From positions 1 to 35,117 of the forward strand of contig JANXEP010000035.1 in the NCBI GenBank assembly GCA_025057795.1: a DNA stretch of 35,117 nt, in the 5' to 3' direction. Below the pieces are notes generated by a model. The model had not been told where the DNA came from and made no database searches. It saw only the letters and a list, made by a program, of their open reading frames with translations. A program made the translations under genes and the position numbers. This document shows, one piece after another, positions 7,952 through 16,196 of the stretch (position 1 is its first letter; every line of letters starts with the position of its first letter). This stretch comes from Candidatus Bathyarchaeota archaeon. GTDB taxonomy: Archaea; Thermoproteota; Bathyarchaeia; Bathyarchaeales; UBA233.

Positions 7952-9151
7952 TTGCCATTAAAGGATTATGAATATGATGTCTGGAACTGTTACAGATGCT
8001 CCCACGGTGAATATGTGGGACAATGGGAAACTAAGAGCAGCAAGTTTTCTAAAGTTTGTCCAAGCGTAACAAAGTATCTTTGGGACAATTACGCTTGTCA
8101 TGGACGAATGGACTGTGCTAGAGCGCTTATTGACGGGAAGCTCAATTGGACTGGAAAGCTGGTGGACGCAGTCTACAAGTGCACGTTGTGCGCTGCTTGT
8201 GATGTGCAGTGCAAGCGCATGGGCGTAACTAGGGTGTTGGAGGTGTTAGAGGAAATTAGGATAAAATGTTTAAAAGATGGTTATTTACCGCTGGAGCATA
8301 GAAAAGCCCTTGACAGTATTATAAATCTTGGAAACCCCTTCGGGATTGATGAGAGGGGAAAAAGGTTAGCGTGGACAAAGGGTTTAGAATCAAAAATTAA
8401 GGTTTTACCCAAAGATAAGGCAAGCGTCCTACTGTATACAGGTAGTATGTACTCGTTGCAGCCTCTTGTTCAAGGCACGCTTAAGTCTACTTCTAGAGTA
8501 TTAGGTTTGGCTGGCGTTGACTTTGGTGTTCTAGAAAACGAAAAGGACGATGGTTTTTACGCGGCCCAGCTTGGAGATAAAGCATTATTCGAAAGGCTGG
8601 CTAGGGAAAACATAGACACCTTTAATTCGCTTGGCGTAAACGTCATAGTTACTCCCGATCCACACGCCTACAACGCCTTCATGAGGTACTACCCGAAGGT
8701 GGGAAAAATTGAGGCAGAAGTTTTTCATGTTACACAATATGTTGAAAAATTGATTAGAGACGAAAAGATAAAGCTGAAGGCAACTCAAAGAGAGATCATA
8801 ACATACCATGACCCGTGCAACCTTGGAAGGGTACAAGGGGTTTACGACTCCCCTAGGAACATCATAAGCGCGATCCCTGGAATAGAACTTCGGGAAATGG
8901 AGAGAACTAAGGAAAATGCGTGGTGCTGTGGAGCTGGTGGCGGCGTTGTGACCGCGTACCCAGATTTTATGGCGTGGACAGCCACAGAAAGAGTGAAGGA
9001 GGCAGAGTTTTCAGGGGCCTCAACAATAATCACCGCCTGTCCGTTTTGCGAATATGCCTTAAGGATTGCGGTGGGCAAGCTGAAGTCTCCTTTAAAAGTG
9101 CAAAATATTGTTGAACTTGTGGAAAAATCGATGAAGGGAGGTCTCCAGTAA
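7952..9151 (+). CDS. Fe-S protein with CCG domains (GlcF / HdrD-like electron-transfer subunit)
   Basis: This 399-residue protein probably takes electrons from the flanking flavoproteins. Start is TTG at 7952 with ggtgacgg just ahead. The N-terminus carries an irregular cysteine set (CYRC at 13-16 and a later CPS and ACHGRMDCA), then a ferredoxin-type group CTLCAACDVQC near residues 77-87. The C-terminal half carries cysteine-rich CCG motifs: HDPCNLGR near 287, WCCGAGGG near 325 and ACPFCEYAL near 363. This is the architecture of GlcF/LutA/GlpC/HdrD-like subunits. The N-terminal cysteines do not form a standard CxxCxxCxxxCP pair, so only one classic 4Fe-4S site is obvious. It sits between two FAD oxidase genes with short gaps of 11 and 22 nt, so a three-subunit dehydrogenase is likely. 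Confidence 0.88.
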   Translation: MPLKDYEYDVWNCYRCSHGEYVGQWETKSSKFSKVCPSVTKYLWDNYACHGRMDCARALIDGKLNWTGKLVDAVYKCTLCAACDVQCKRMGVTRVLEVLEEIRIKCLKDGYLPLEHRKALDSIINLGNPFGIDERGKRLAWTKGLESKIKVLPKDKASVLLYTGSMYSLQPLVQGTLKSTSRVLGLAGVDFGVLENEKDDGFYAAQLGDKALFERLARENIDTFNSLGVNVIVTPDPHAYNAFMRYYPKVGKIEAEVFHVTQYVEKLIRDEKIKLKATQREIITYHDPCNLGRVQGVYDSPRNIISAIPGIELREMERTKENAWCCGAGGGVVTAYPDFMAWTATERVKEAEFSGASTIITACPFCEYALRIAVGKLKSPLKVQNIVELVEKSMKGGLQ

Positions 9152-9173
9152 AACTGTCAGATGGGGTTTCCTT

Positions 9174-10832
9174 ATGAGCGGTGAAAGGTTTGCTGAAAAG
9201 GAAAGACATGAGGCGATTAAGAAAGCATTAGAAAACGTGCTTGGCGAAGATTATGTGAGCGATGACCCAGCTGTTTTAGAATCATACGGTAAAGATGCGT
9301 CAGCTCATGGAATATTGTTTGGAAAGGCCCCTGAGTTTGTTGTTCTCCCCGGAAGCGCAAGAGAAGTTCAAGCTGTTGTTAAAATTGCAAACAGGTTTAA
9401 GGCACCGTTCATAACAGGCGGCCAAATGTACCTTTCACACTGCGTTCCATCAGCGCCGGGCTTCATAACAATCGACATGAAAAGAATGAATAAGATTCTG
9501 GATATAAATGAAAAGGATAGATATGCAGTTGTGGAGCCTTTGGTTACATATGCGGAGCTCCAATCTGAAGCACAAAAAAGAGGTTTATTCGTTCGGACAC
9601 CCTTCTCTGGGGCTGTCTGTTCCGTAATAGCCAATCATCTCTTCATGGGATCTACAGGTTTAGACTGGAAATTCGGTTTCGCACCAAAAAACATACTGGC
9701 CGTGGAATGGATTTTGCCTACCGGCGAAATGGTGAAGCTTGGGTCCCTTGGCAATCCAGACTCAGGCTGGATTTGGGGAGAAGGCCCTGGACCAGACCTC
9801 AGAGGTTTTTTACGTGGCCTTTTCGGTGTTGGCGCGGGCTTGGGCATAGTTACTAAGATGGCTGTTAAGCTTCATCCATGGCCAGGGCCTAAAGACTTCT
9901 CCAGCTGCCTTAGAGGGCCTTCCCCAAGTGTTGAAAACGCATGGATTAATGGTTGGAAGAAGGAATTTAGGCTTCCACATGATAGGTTTAGATATTATCT
10001 AATAGCTTATCCGAGTATAGAAAAAGTTGTGGAAGCTATTCGTGAAATCGGTGAAGCCGAAATTGGCGCTTCATGCCAGTTCTACAGTGCTTGGTTTATG
10101 TGTTTTGAAGGCACCCAATCTCAAAAGGAGTTCTGGGAAACTTGGAGAACCAACGTTTACCAGACTCTCGGAGGGATTTTCGGCCCAAATGTACCTGCAT
10201 ACGCGCTGGTTGTGCAGATAGTAGGATTTACTTCACCGAAACAGGTGGAGTATGAGGAAAAAGTGCTGAGGCAAATCGTAGAAGAAACCGGAGGAAAGTT
10301 TGTTCCAGAAGATTCTAAAGTTTATTACGATTGGATGGTTTGTGGAAAGATGGCTGATTTCTGGAGGGCCGCGGTTCCAAGGATCTCCCGGCCGATGGGA
10401 ACCCATTTTCCAATTAGAGTTCCCATGGAATCCCTGGACCATGTGGCTAAAGCATATACATACATACTTTCATGGCTTGACCATTATGTTAAACGCTACG
10501 GTTTTCCCGACTCCAAGAACGCGGTGATCAGCGGTATTGATTTTGGACATTTCGCAAATTTGGAGACCGATATACAATTTGATCAATCAAACGTTGAAAT
10601 GCTTAAAGTCGCGTTAAAAGTGGCGGAGGACGGCTTAAAAGACGATATGGAAAAGGGCTTTTACGCCTACGCAAAAACACCAGAAGCCCACGATTTCACA
10701 GGCCCGCTGCTGTCAAACTATCACATCTTGCTTGAAAAAGTGAAAAGATTACTCGACCCCAACAACATCTCCAACCCGCCACATCCAATAAAAATCAGGA
10801 GTTCGGGAAAAACATCGTTGGATGTTGTCTGA
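9174..10832 (+). CDS. FAD-binding oxidoreductase (GlcD / vanillyl-alcohol-oxidase superfamily), second of pair
   Basis: This 552-residue paralogue of the 6483 product is the third gene of the operon. The FAD-binding domain spans about residues 35-260: EFVVLPGSAREVQAVVKIAN, then DMKRMNKILDINEKDRYAVV, the second FAD segment MGSTGLDWKFG, and GLGIVTKMAVKLHPWPGPK near 225-243. The C-terminal cap ends with KRLLDPNNISNP, the family's usual closing motif. It has no signal peptide, so it is cytoplasmic. Two large flavoproteins plus a CCG Fe-S protein recall GlcD-GlcE-GlcF, but here both flavoproteins are full length and well diverged. Either each handles a different substrate, or one bifurcates or relays electrons. 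The start at 9174 has ggggt about 10 nt ahead. Confidence 0.88.
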   Translation: MSGERFAEKERHEAIKKALENVLGEDYVSDDPAVLESYGKDASAHGILFGKAPEFVVLPGSAREVQAVVKIANRFKAPFITGGQMYLSHCVPSAPGFITIDMKRMNKILDINEKDRYAVVEPLVTYAELQSEAQKRGLFVRTPFSGAVCSVIANHLFMGSTGLDWKFGFAPKNILAVEWILPTGEMVKLGSLGNPDSGWIWGEGPGPDLRGFLRGLFGVGAGLGIVTKMAVKLHPWPGPKDFSSCLRGPSPSVENAWINGWKKEFRLPHDRFRYYLIAYPSIEKVVEAIREIGEAEIGASCQFYSAWFMCFEGTQSQKEFWETWRTNVYQTLGGIFGPNVPAYALVVQIVGFTSPKQVEYEEKVLRQIVEETGGKFVPEDSKVYYDWMVCGKMADFWRAAVPRISRPMGTHFPIRVPMESLDHVAKAYTYILSWLDHYVKRYGFPDSKNAVISGIDFGHFANLETDIQFDQSNVEMLKVALKVAEDGLKDDMEKGFYAYAKTPEAHDFTGPLLSNYHILLEKVKRLLDPNNISNPPHPIKIRSSGKTSLDVV

Positions 10833-10957
10833 AAATCATTTTAATCACTTTTGCCAAGTGCTGGCTATCCCCATTATTTCACGTTGCACAAAAATTTGTT
10901 TGAATTACAAGTGTTTGGTTTCAAAGGTAACCCTTAAATTCATAACTCGTAAAGTCT

Positions 10958-11206
10958 GTGATTGTGGGTAAACTCAAGATTAAGACGCATTCTGGGCAAA
11001 CAATTGAAGTTTCTTGGGAAACAGTTGAGGAAGCGGAAAGAGCGGCGAAACTTTTCGACGAATATACTAAGAAGGGTTATGTGGCTGTTGCGGAGAATCC
11101 AAATACAGGCGAATACACATTTGTCTATAGCTTCGACCCCGCGCTAAAAAAGATTGATATGGTGCCCCTAGTGTATGGTGGGACAGTTTGCTTTTCAACT
11201 TTTTAA
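10958..11206 (+). CDS. Small orphan protein, 82 residues, possible beta-grasp-like fold
   Basis: The frame starts at GTG 10958 (alternative GTG 10964), about 22 nt after a TATA-like cttaaatt at 10932-10939, which fits a leaderless mRNA. The composition looks like a real soluble protein: KLKIKTHSGQTIEVSW (two strands), a helix from about residue 22 to 40 (VEEAERAAKLFDEYTKKG), then VAVAENPNTGEYTFVYSFDP and MVPLVYGG. A Gly-Gly pair lies seven residues from the end (tail TVCFSTF). Small archaeal and viral proteins ending in VP-x3-GG exist, but I cannot assign a function. It lies between the flavin operon and the convergent gene at 11234. Confidence 0.6.
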   Translation: MIVGKLKIKTHSGQTIEVSWETVEEAERAAKLFDEYTKKGYVAVAENPNTGEYTFVYSFDPALKKIDMVPLVYGGTVCFSTF

Positions 11207-11233
11207 GCTGGTAGAATACAACACTAATTTATC

Positions 11234-12031
11234 TCATATGGGGATATATGGTTCATATACTATTCTATTCACGCCTATCTTGTCTAGGTTTTCTGGGATT
11301 CTCTCGTTTCTTAGAAAAATCGTATTCCCTTTCCGTATAAGTAAAACGGGCATTACTTCACTCTTTAAATAAAAGGTATAGCGTTGGCACTCTTTTTTGC
11401 ATGGGAAAATTCCAACGTTATCCTCTTGCCCGTGGACATCGCAGTTGATGGCCAGACAAGCACGGGTTGTTGTAACGTAGGCGTAGGGGACGTAAAGCGA
11501 TGCGGAGATTCCGAATCTAGACAGGTTTAACTCAATGCCTTGAAGAAGGTTATCTAATTCAACACGCTCTATTCTGCTTTTGGCAAGGAAGTTCCTGAAG
11601 GCTTGGGTTTCAAGGCTGGAACTTTTAAAATATTTAACGGTTGTTTCCGGCAAAATGTCGATTAGATTCATCAGTCTTGGATCACGCTTCATCTTGTTCA
11701 ACAACCGCCCCATAACAGGCTTCAACTCGCTAAATTTGTTCAAAAGAACCCTCAATACGCCGTAATCGTTGAAGATAACCTCGCAGCCTGGGCTTTCTCG
11801 AGTCAGAAACGCAAATATGTTATTCAAAATTTCAATTCCCTTGTTTGTTACGTAAGGCGTCACAAAAGAGAAAGCAGCTTCTTTTTTTAATGCAAATTCA
11901 AGCATCTCTCTAACGTCCTCAACCTTAGGTATAAGGCGCTCACAAAACTCATTGCCAAAATATACTCTTGAAAACTCAGCGTTCAAGTTCGCTAGCCCGC
12001 TAATTTTCGTTACATATATTGCTCGTTCCAT
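11234..12031 (-). CDS. Uncharacterised cysteine-containing partner of U32 protein (UbiV-like position)
   Basis: This is a 265-residue protein with no clear known domain. The start at 12031 follows aagtgatg, and the gene overlaps the upstream U32 gene by 32 nt, so the two are co-translated. The middle is helical. The C-terminal third holds a compact cysteine set within residues about 190-217 (ACLAINC, then FPCKKEC), spaced C-x4-C-x14-C-x3-C, followed by a short beta-rich tail ending VYEPYIPI. UbiV of the anaerobic ubiquinone pathway binds a 4Fe-4S cluster through a somewhat similar C-x12-C-x3-C group. The resemblance is suggestive only and the overall sequence is not recognisable as U32. Likely role: second subunit of a heterodimer with the U32 protein. 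Confidence 0.7.
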   Translation of the reverse strand: MERAIYVTKISGLANLNAEFSRVYFGNEFCERLIPKVEDVREMLEFALKKEAAFSFVTPYVTNKGIEILNNIFAFLTRESPGCEVIFNDYGVLRVLLNKFSELKPVMGRLLNKMKRDPRLMNLIDILPETTVKYFKSSSLETQAFRNFLAKSRIERVELDNLLQGIELNLSRFGISASLYVPYAYVTTTRACLAINCDVHGQEDNVGIFPCKKECQRYTFYLKSEVMPVLLIRKGNTIFLRNERIPENLDKIGVNRIVYEPYIPI

Positions 12032-13007
12032 TAAACATCACTTCAGGATAGTAACACATAACCACCCTACATGGACGCGCATAGGTGGTGGTGTAAAGTT
12101 TTTTAGCGACGCCTACAAACTCGTCTCTTGATGGGTTCTTGCGCAAAAAATCCAAAAGCGTGCGGATAAACCTTATATCAGTAACTTTCTTCTCTGTGGG
12201 ATATCCCCTGCCAACGATTTTAGCGTAAGTTAAGCCTATCTCATTAAAATCGTATAGGGCGCATGCGCCACATGGCCTGTCGTCTATGTGAAACCTCTGC
12301 CATACCTTTTGTCTCACTCCAGCTATAATCTGCTTTTCCTCGTCTTCGGAAGATTCAACGTAAACTTCACAGGGCAACATGCATGCGTTAGTGTAAGCTG
12401 GGTTTGATGAAGTAAAATGTAGAAATGTGCAAAAGCCATCAATGTTCGCACACTTAGAGTTCAAAATAAAAACGCCTGTTTCAATGTTTGACGTTTCTCT
12501 ATGAATTTCTCTAATCTCCTCGATGGTTAGGTGTCTCGGCAGTTGTACCCTTGAAGCCCCTAAATCTTGATAAAATTTTATAGTTTCCGAGTTAAACGCT
12601 GTTCCTCCTGTGCTAACGTGTAGTTTTATTCCAGCATACGCGTCATGTAAACTTAACAAAAAAGCTAAATCTGAAACAATAAACGAATCAACACCAGAAT
12701 CAATGGCCTTCTGCACAAAATCTAAAAGGAATGGATACTGCTCTTCTGTGTAGTAGTGTTCATTTATTGTCAATTCAACTGGGACGCCGTAAGAATGGGC
12801 GATTTCTGTGCATTTCTTTAGTTCTCCAAAGGATTTAAAGTTACAAACCGGAGATGGTCGCCTATTTAGGGCTGCTATGGTATACTTGCGTATCCAGTCG
12901 CGAGAAATTAGGCCGCAGTAAAGCTCGTCTGCACCAGCTTCTATAAGCTGTTTCACTTCTTCAACTTTATCCACTGGAGCTAAAATTCTGATCAATGGCT
13001 GCCCCAA
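12000..13007 (-). CDS. U32 family protein (collagenase-like / UbiU-like)
   Basis: This 335-residue protein has the U32 TIM-barrel signature near its N-terminus (ILAPVDKVEEVKQLIEAGAD then ELYCGL). It continues with FIVSDLAFLLSL near 108 and HVSTGGTAFN near 128. Cysteines follow the Fe-S pattern of UbiU-type U32 proteins: C-x6-C (CANIDGFC), then a cysteine 15 residues on (NACMLPC), and later RPCGAC. Experimentally studied U32 members are Fe-S proteins in O2-independent hydroxylation (UbiU/V, TrhP, RlhA) rather than proteases. The start is TTG 13007, or TTG 12995, which has ggggcag just ahead and may be preferred. It overlaps the next gene by 32 nt. Substrate unknown: a quinone, tRNA or rRNA target cannot be separated here. 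Confidence 0.85.
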   Translation of the reverse strand: MGQPLIRILAPVDKVEEVKQLIEAGADELYCGLISRDWIRKYTIAALNRRPSPVCNFKSFGELKKCTEIAHSYGVPVELTINEHYYTEEQYPFLLDFVQKAIDSGVDSFIVSDLAFLLSLHDAYAGIKLHVSTGGTAFNSETIKFYQDLGASRVQLPRHLTIEEIREIHRETSNIETGVFILNSKCANIDGFCTFLHFTSSNPAYTNACMLPCEVYVESSEDEEKQIIAGVRQKVWQRFHIDDRPCGACALYDFNEIGLTYAKIVGRGYPTEKKVTDIRFIRTLLDFLRKNPSRDEFVGVAKKLYTTTYARPCRVVMCYYPEVMFNGTSNICNEN

Positions 13008-13137
13008 ATATTATCGGAAGGACACCCTAAAAGGTTTACCTTCAGAACACAAGTTTTACTCTCACGCAGCGATTATACCCCCATAGAATGTGACTATGAA
13101 TAGAGACCATCAGCAACGCGTGATACACCCCTAAAAG

Positions 13138-13177
13138 TTTAAATAAAAACTAGCAATAGTTTATCTGAATGCTAGTT
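13138..13177 (+). promoter_or_regulatory. TATA box followed by 8-bp inverted repeat: candidate operator of bicupin gene
   Basis: The TATA-like tttaaata (13138-13145) is followed by aactagca (13148-13155) and its exact reverse complement tgctagtt (13170-13177), 14 nt apart. The repeat covers the expected transcription start. A dimeric repressor binding here would block the promoter. The ribosome site ggggtt and the ATG at 13192 follow directly. Confidence 0.5.
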
Positions 13178-13191
13178 AAAGGGGTTTGAAG

Positions 13192-14142
13192 ATGGCAAAA
13201 AAATATGCACGTTTTGTAAAACCAATGCCTGTCAAAATGGGTCCTGAAGGACTATACCCTGACATGCGCATTTGGATGGAATCCAAGGATTTTGAGGGTC
13301 TCAACGCCCATTTCTCCTACGGATTTCTACGGAGGGTTGGGACAGTCTGCCACCCAATTAAAAGCGATGAGGCTTTAGTGCATCCATACGACGAACTTTT
13401 AGTATTCGCTGGAATCGACACAAGCGACATAACAAAAATGCACGGCGAAGTATCAATAGAAATTGGGGAAAATCCAGAGGAATACGTCTTTAATGAACCC
13501 ACAATTGTGGTCATTCCAAAGGGCACCCCCCACGGGCCTATAAGAGTCAATAACCTTGATCAGCCTATAATGCACTATCTTGTCGGCCTAGGACCCGAGT
13601 ATAAGGCTATGACGATCCCTAAAAAAGCAAGGTCAACCGAGAAGAAATACGCACATTTGATTAAAAAGTTCAAATCATCTACCCGCGTACTTTCGCAATA
13701 TAGGGAGATGCCGGGCTTTGTGGATGAGCGAGGCGTTATGCATGCCAGCAAGTTCGTGGGGCCGGGAAACGCTGACGAGTTGTTATGGATGTACGGCTTC
13801 GACTTAGAAGGTGTCGACACTAACATTTCGTGGGGTTTCTACAGCAAATGCGGCATATGGCATAGAATGCCTGGCGGCGGGGCTCATGTACACCCTGTTG
13901 ACGAAGCTTTGATCTTTGTTGGTTTGGATCCAAACAACCTCTACTATTTGGGGGCGCAAATAGAGTTTGACTTGGGCGATGAGTTGGAAAGGCATTTAAT
14001 TAATGTGCCATCAGCGGTTATAGCTCCAAAGGGCCTCGTTCACTGTCCAGAGATAACATGGTGGGTTGACAAACCCTACGGTTTTATAGTGTTCTGCTTA
14101 GGCATCGAGCATGAAACCCATTGGCTGCCGTTCAGCGTTTAG
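13192..14142 (+). CDS. Bicupin-like protein, first paralogue
   Basis: From the ATG at 13192 (ribosome site ggggtt 6 nt ahead; a TTG at 13186 is less likely) the protein has 316 residues made of two homologous halves. Each half starts with a Lys-Tyr-(A/S)-(R/H) segment and has a cupin-like metal set: VHPYDELLVFAG with VIPKGTPHGP in the first half, and HVHPVDEALIFVG with IAPKGLVHCPE in the second. The His-x3-Glu...His spacing fits cupin motifs 1 and 2. The first half has lost one His of the usual H-x-H (ALVHP), so the C-terminal half is the better metal site. No signal peptide. It is a paralogue of the 16361 product. The aldo-keto-reductase gene follows 65 nt later. Likely a metal-dependent small-molecule enzyme or binding protein; reaction unknown. 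Confidence 0.75.
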   Translation: MAKKYARFVKPMPVKMGPEGLYPDMRIWMESKDFEGLNAHFSYGFLRRVGTVCHPIKSDEALVHPYDELLVFAGIDTSDITKMHGEVSIEIGENPEEYVFNEPTIVVIPKGTPHGPIRVNNLDQPIMHYLVGLGPEYKAMTIPKKARSTEKKYAHLIKKFKSSTRVLSQYREMPGFVDERGVMHASKFVGPGNADELLWMYGFDLEGVDTNISWGFYSKCGIWHRMPGGGAHVHPVDEALIFVGLDPNNLYYLGAQIEFDLGDELERHLINVPSAVIAPKGLVHCPEITWWVDKPYGFIVFCLGIEHETHWLPFSV

Positions 14143-14169
14143 CCTTAAATAAAAGGCTAACACCTTTTT
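14140..14169 (+). terminator. Hairpin plus T-run after first bicupin gene
   Basis: tagcctt (14140-14146) pairs exactly with aaggcta (14153-14159) across a 6-nt loop and is followed by a five-T run at 14165-14169. It begins on the stop codon. It may attenuate rather than fully stop transcription, because the next gene starts at 14207 with its own TATA-like tctataatta at 14174-14183. Confidence 0.5.
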
Positions 14170-14206
14170 CTTTCTATAATTAACATTGAGTGCGTGAGAG
14201 GTTAGT

Positions 14207-15325
14207 ATGAAGTACCGCAAATTTGGCAATTCGAATTTTGATGTTTCCGTGTTGTCCTTTGGTGCACGCTGCCTACCATTAACAAACGAGGTCGAGTCAA
14301 TTAGAATGATACATTACGCTGTTGATCATGGTGTAAACTACCTTGATTTAGGCTATCCCTACGATCTCGCGGAGTACGAACGGCTAGCAATACTTGTCGA
14401 CAAAGCCTTGCAAGGGAACTATCGGCAAAAAATCAAGATTGCAGTTACCGTGCCAATCTCTTTGATGAACTCTCAATCAGATCTTGACCGTTACGTAGAG
14501 AAACAACTTCGTTTGCTTAAAATGGATAAAGTCGATTTTTGTGTTTTAGGAGAATTGAATAGAGAGAGCTGGCCTAAGGCAAATAATATAAATGTTTTGA
14601 GTTGGGCGGAAGAAGCTATGAAGAATGGACGAATCGATATGCTTGGGTTCTCCTTCCACGATGATTTTCAGTTTTTAAGGAACATCATAGAGGCTTACAG
14701 CGGCTGGTCTTTTTGTCAATTTCAGTTCAGTTTCATGGACGCTGATCATCACCCAGGAATTAGTGGGATTAGGTATGCTGCTCAAAATGGACTTGCAGTA
14801 ATTGCCACACACCCATTTAAGGAAGGCAGCCTCATTAAGGAGCCTCCCGAGCCTGTTGCAAAGATTTGGGAAAGTTTTCCAAAAAAGCGCTCTTTAGTTG
14901 AATGGTGTTTACGCTGGGTGTGGGATCACCCAGAAGTTTCCACGGTTGTCGTTGAAATGAGCGAGATAAAGCAAGTGTTGGAAAACGTGGAATTGGCTGA
15001 TCTTGCTGAGCCGAACAGCCTTACAGTACAAGAACTGGTACTATTCAATAAGGTTAAAGACGCTTATACAAAACTGAAGCCAATTAATTGTGCTGTATGC
15101 CGCTGTTGTATGCCTTGCCCCTTAAGCATTGATGTACCGCGTATTCTCGAGCTATATAACGACGCAGCAATATATGAGAGCCTTGAAACTTCCCGTTTCC
15201 ATTACAAAGCTGAACAGCATAAAGCTGACGCTTGCACCGAATGCGGTAAATGCGTGGATGCTTGCCCCAGAAAAATTCCAATAATAGAATGGCTTAAAGA
15301 GGCTGCAAGGAAGTTTTTAGGCTAG
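14207..15325 (+). CDS. Aldo-keto reductase-fold protein with C-terminal 4Fe-4S domain, catalytic residues changed
   Basis: This 372-residue protein has a (beta/alpha)8 AKR domain at about residues 1-285 and a ferredoxin-like domain at about 295-372. N-terminal KYRKFGNSNFDVSVLSFGA and NYLDLGYPYD (Asp and Tyr of the tetrad) identify the family. The catalytic Lys normally found in a TK motif on the next strand is replaced (KIKIAVTVP). The His of the usual LLH motif is replaced by Gly (DFCVLGELN). Fe-S ligands are CAVCRCCMPCP near 300 and ACTECGKCVDACP near 344. It lies between the two bicupin genes. Its ATG has gagaggtt just ahead. Likely a radical or electron-relay variant, or a non-reductase; the loss of Lys and His argues against ordinary carbonyl reduction. 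Confidence 0.88.
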   Translation: MKYRKFGNSNFDVSVLSFGARCLPLTNEVESIRMIHYAVDHGVNYLDLGYPYDLAEYERLAILVDKALQGNYRQKIKIAVTVPISLMNSQSDLDRYVEKQLRLLKMDKVDFCVLGELNRESWPKANNINVLSWAEEAMKNGRIDMLGFSFHDDFQFLRNIIEAYSGWSFCQFQFSFMDADHHPGISGIRYAAQNGLAVIATHPFKEGSLIKEPPEPVAKIWESFPKKRSLVEWCLRWVWDHPEVSTVVVEMSEIKQVLENVELADLAEPNSLTVQELVLFNKVKDAYTKLKPINCAVCRCCMPCPLSIDVPRILELYNDAAIYESLETSRFHYKAEQHKADACTECGKCVDACPRKIPIIEWLKEAARKFLG

Positions 15326-15389
15326 CTTTGCACTGTATCGCTGCAAATATTTTTGTTCGCGCTTGAGAGCTTCCTGTTTGCTTACAGAA

Positions 15390-15977
15390 TTATTTCCAAC
15401 GATTGTAACATGTTATATCCTCAAGGCGTCTTCTGGGTCTAGGTTCCGGCGTCTCGTCAGGGTATCCCAAGGGAGTAAGAGCAACTACTCGTATTTGTTC
15501 AGGAATGCCTAAGGCCTCCTTGACCACTGTCTCGTCAAATCCGCCTCCTATCCAGCATGTTCCAAGCCCTTGCTCAGCAGCCGCCAACATTAAATGCTCC
15601 ATACTTATTCCCATGTCAACAAGGTAGTAATCCTTTCCTTCTTTTCTCCCAGACTTAGCTGGGTCAGCACAACCGACAATGATTATGGGGGCTTGAGCAG
15701 CCCAGTCCCTAGGCCTCATAGGCGGCTTAGGTTCTGGTAAAAGCGATCTATCCCAAGAGGGTGGGAAAACCATAGGTGGAGGCGGCGGCATACTCACCGC
15801 TATTTTCCTTTTTATCGCCTCATCGGTTACGATGATGTATTTCCAGCATTGCTGATTAGCCCATGATGGGGCTTGCCGAGCTGCCTCTAAAACATATTTT
15901 AATTTCTCTTCGGGAACGGGATCTGGTTTATATTTCCTGATGCTTTTTCTTTTAAGAACAATGTCCATAAACTCCAT
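15390..15977 (-). CDS. Nitroreductase-family flavoprotein
   Basis: From the ATG at 15977 the protein has 195 residues; gggtgaa ends 4-5 nt upstream and a minus-strand TATA-like ggattatata lies at about 16012-16021. An upstream in-frame ATG at 16067 would add 30 unlikely residues across that promoter. The N-terminal IVLKRKSIRKYKPDPVPEEKL, then ARQAPSWANQQCWKYIIVT, are FMN-binding signatures. AAEQGLGTCWIGGGFDE and LGYPDETPEPRPRR at the C-terminus are also typical. The proline-rich insert (SMPPPPPM and following) near residues 63-90 is unusual. These enzymes use FMN to reduce or oxidise nitro groups, quinones, enones or flavins, usually with NAD(P)H. It points away from the second bicupin gene. 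Confidence 0.9.
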   Translation of the reverse strand: MEFMDIVLKRKSIRKYKPDPVPEEKLKYVLEAARQAPSWANQQCWKYIIVTDEAIKRKIAVSMPPPPPMVFPPSWDRSLLPEPKPPMRPRDWAAQAPIIIVGCADPAKSGRKEGKDYYLVDMGISMEHLMLAAAEQGLGTCWIGGGFDETVVKEALGIPEQIRVVALTPLGYPDETPEPRPRRRLEDITCYNRWK

Positions 15978-16196
15978 ACGTTTCACCCAACGAGTAGTTA
16001 AAACTGAACGTATATAATCCTTTTTACTTGCTGGAAATTTATCCGCCAGAAAAAGCGTGATGAGCATCGTTGGGCCCCAGATACGCTTTCATACTTTTTA
16101 CATGTTCGCCGTATTACCTTTATGCTAGACACGTATTCTTTTCAACATGATGGGATACTCTTATCAAAGCTGCCTTATACTCCCCGCCAAGGGTGA

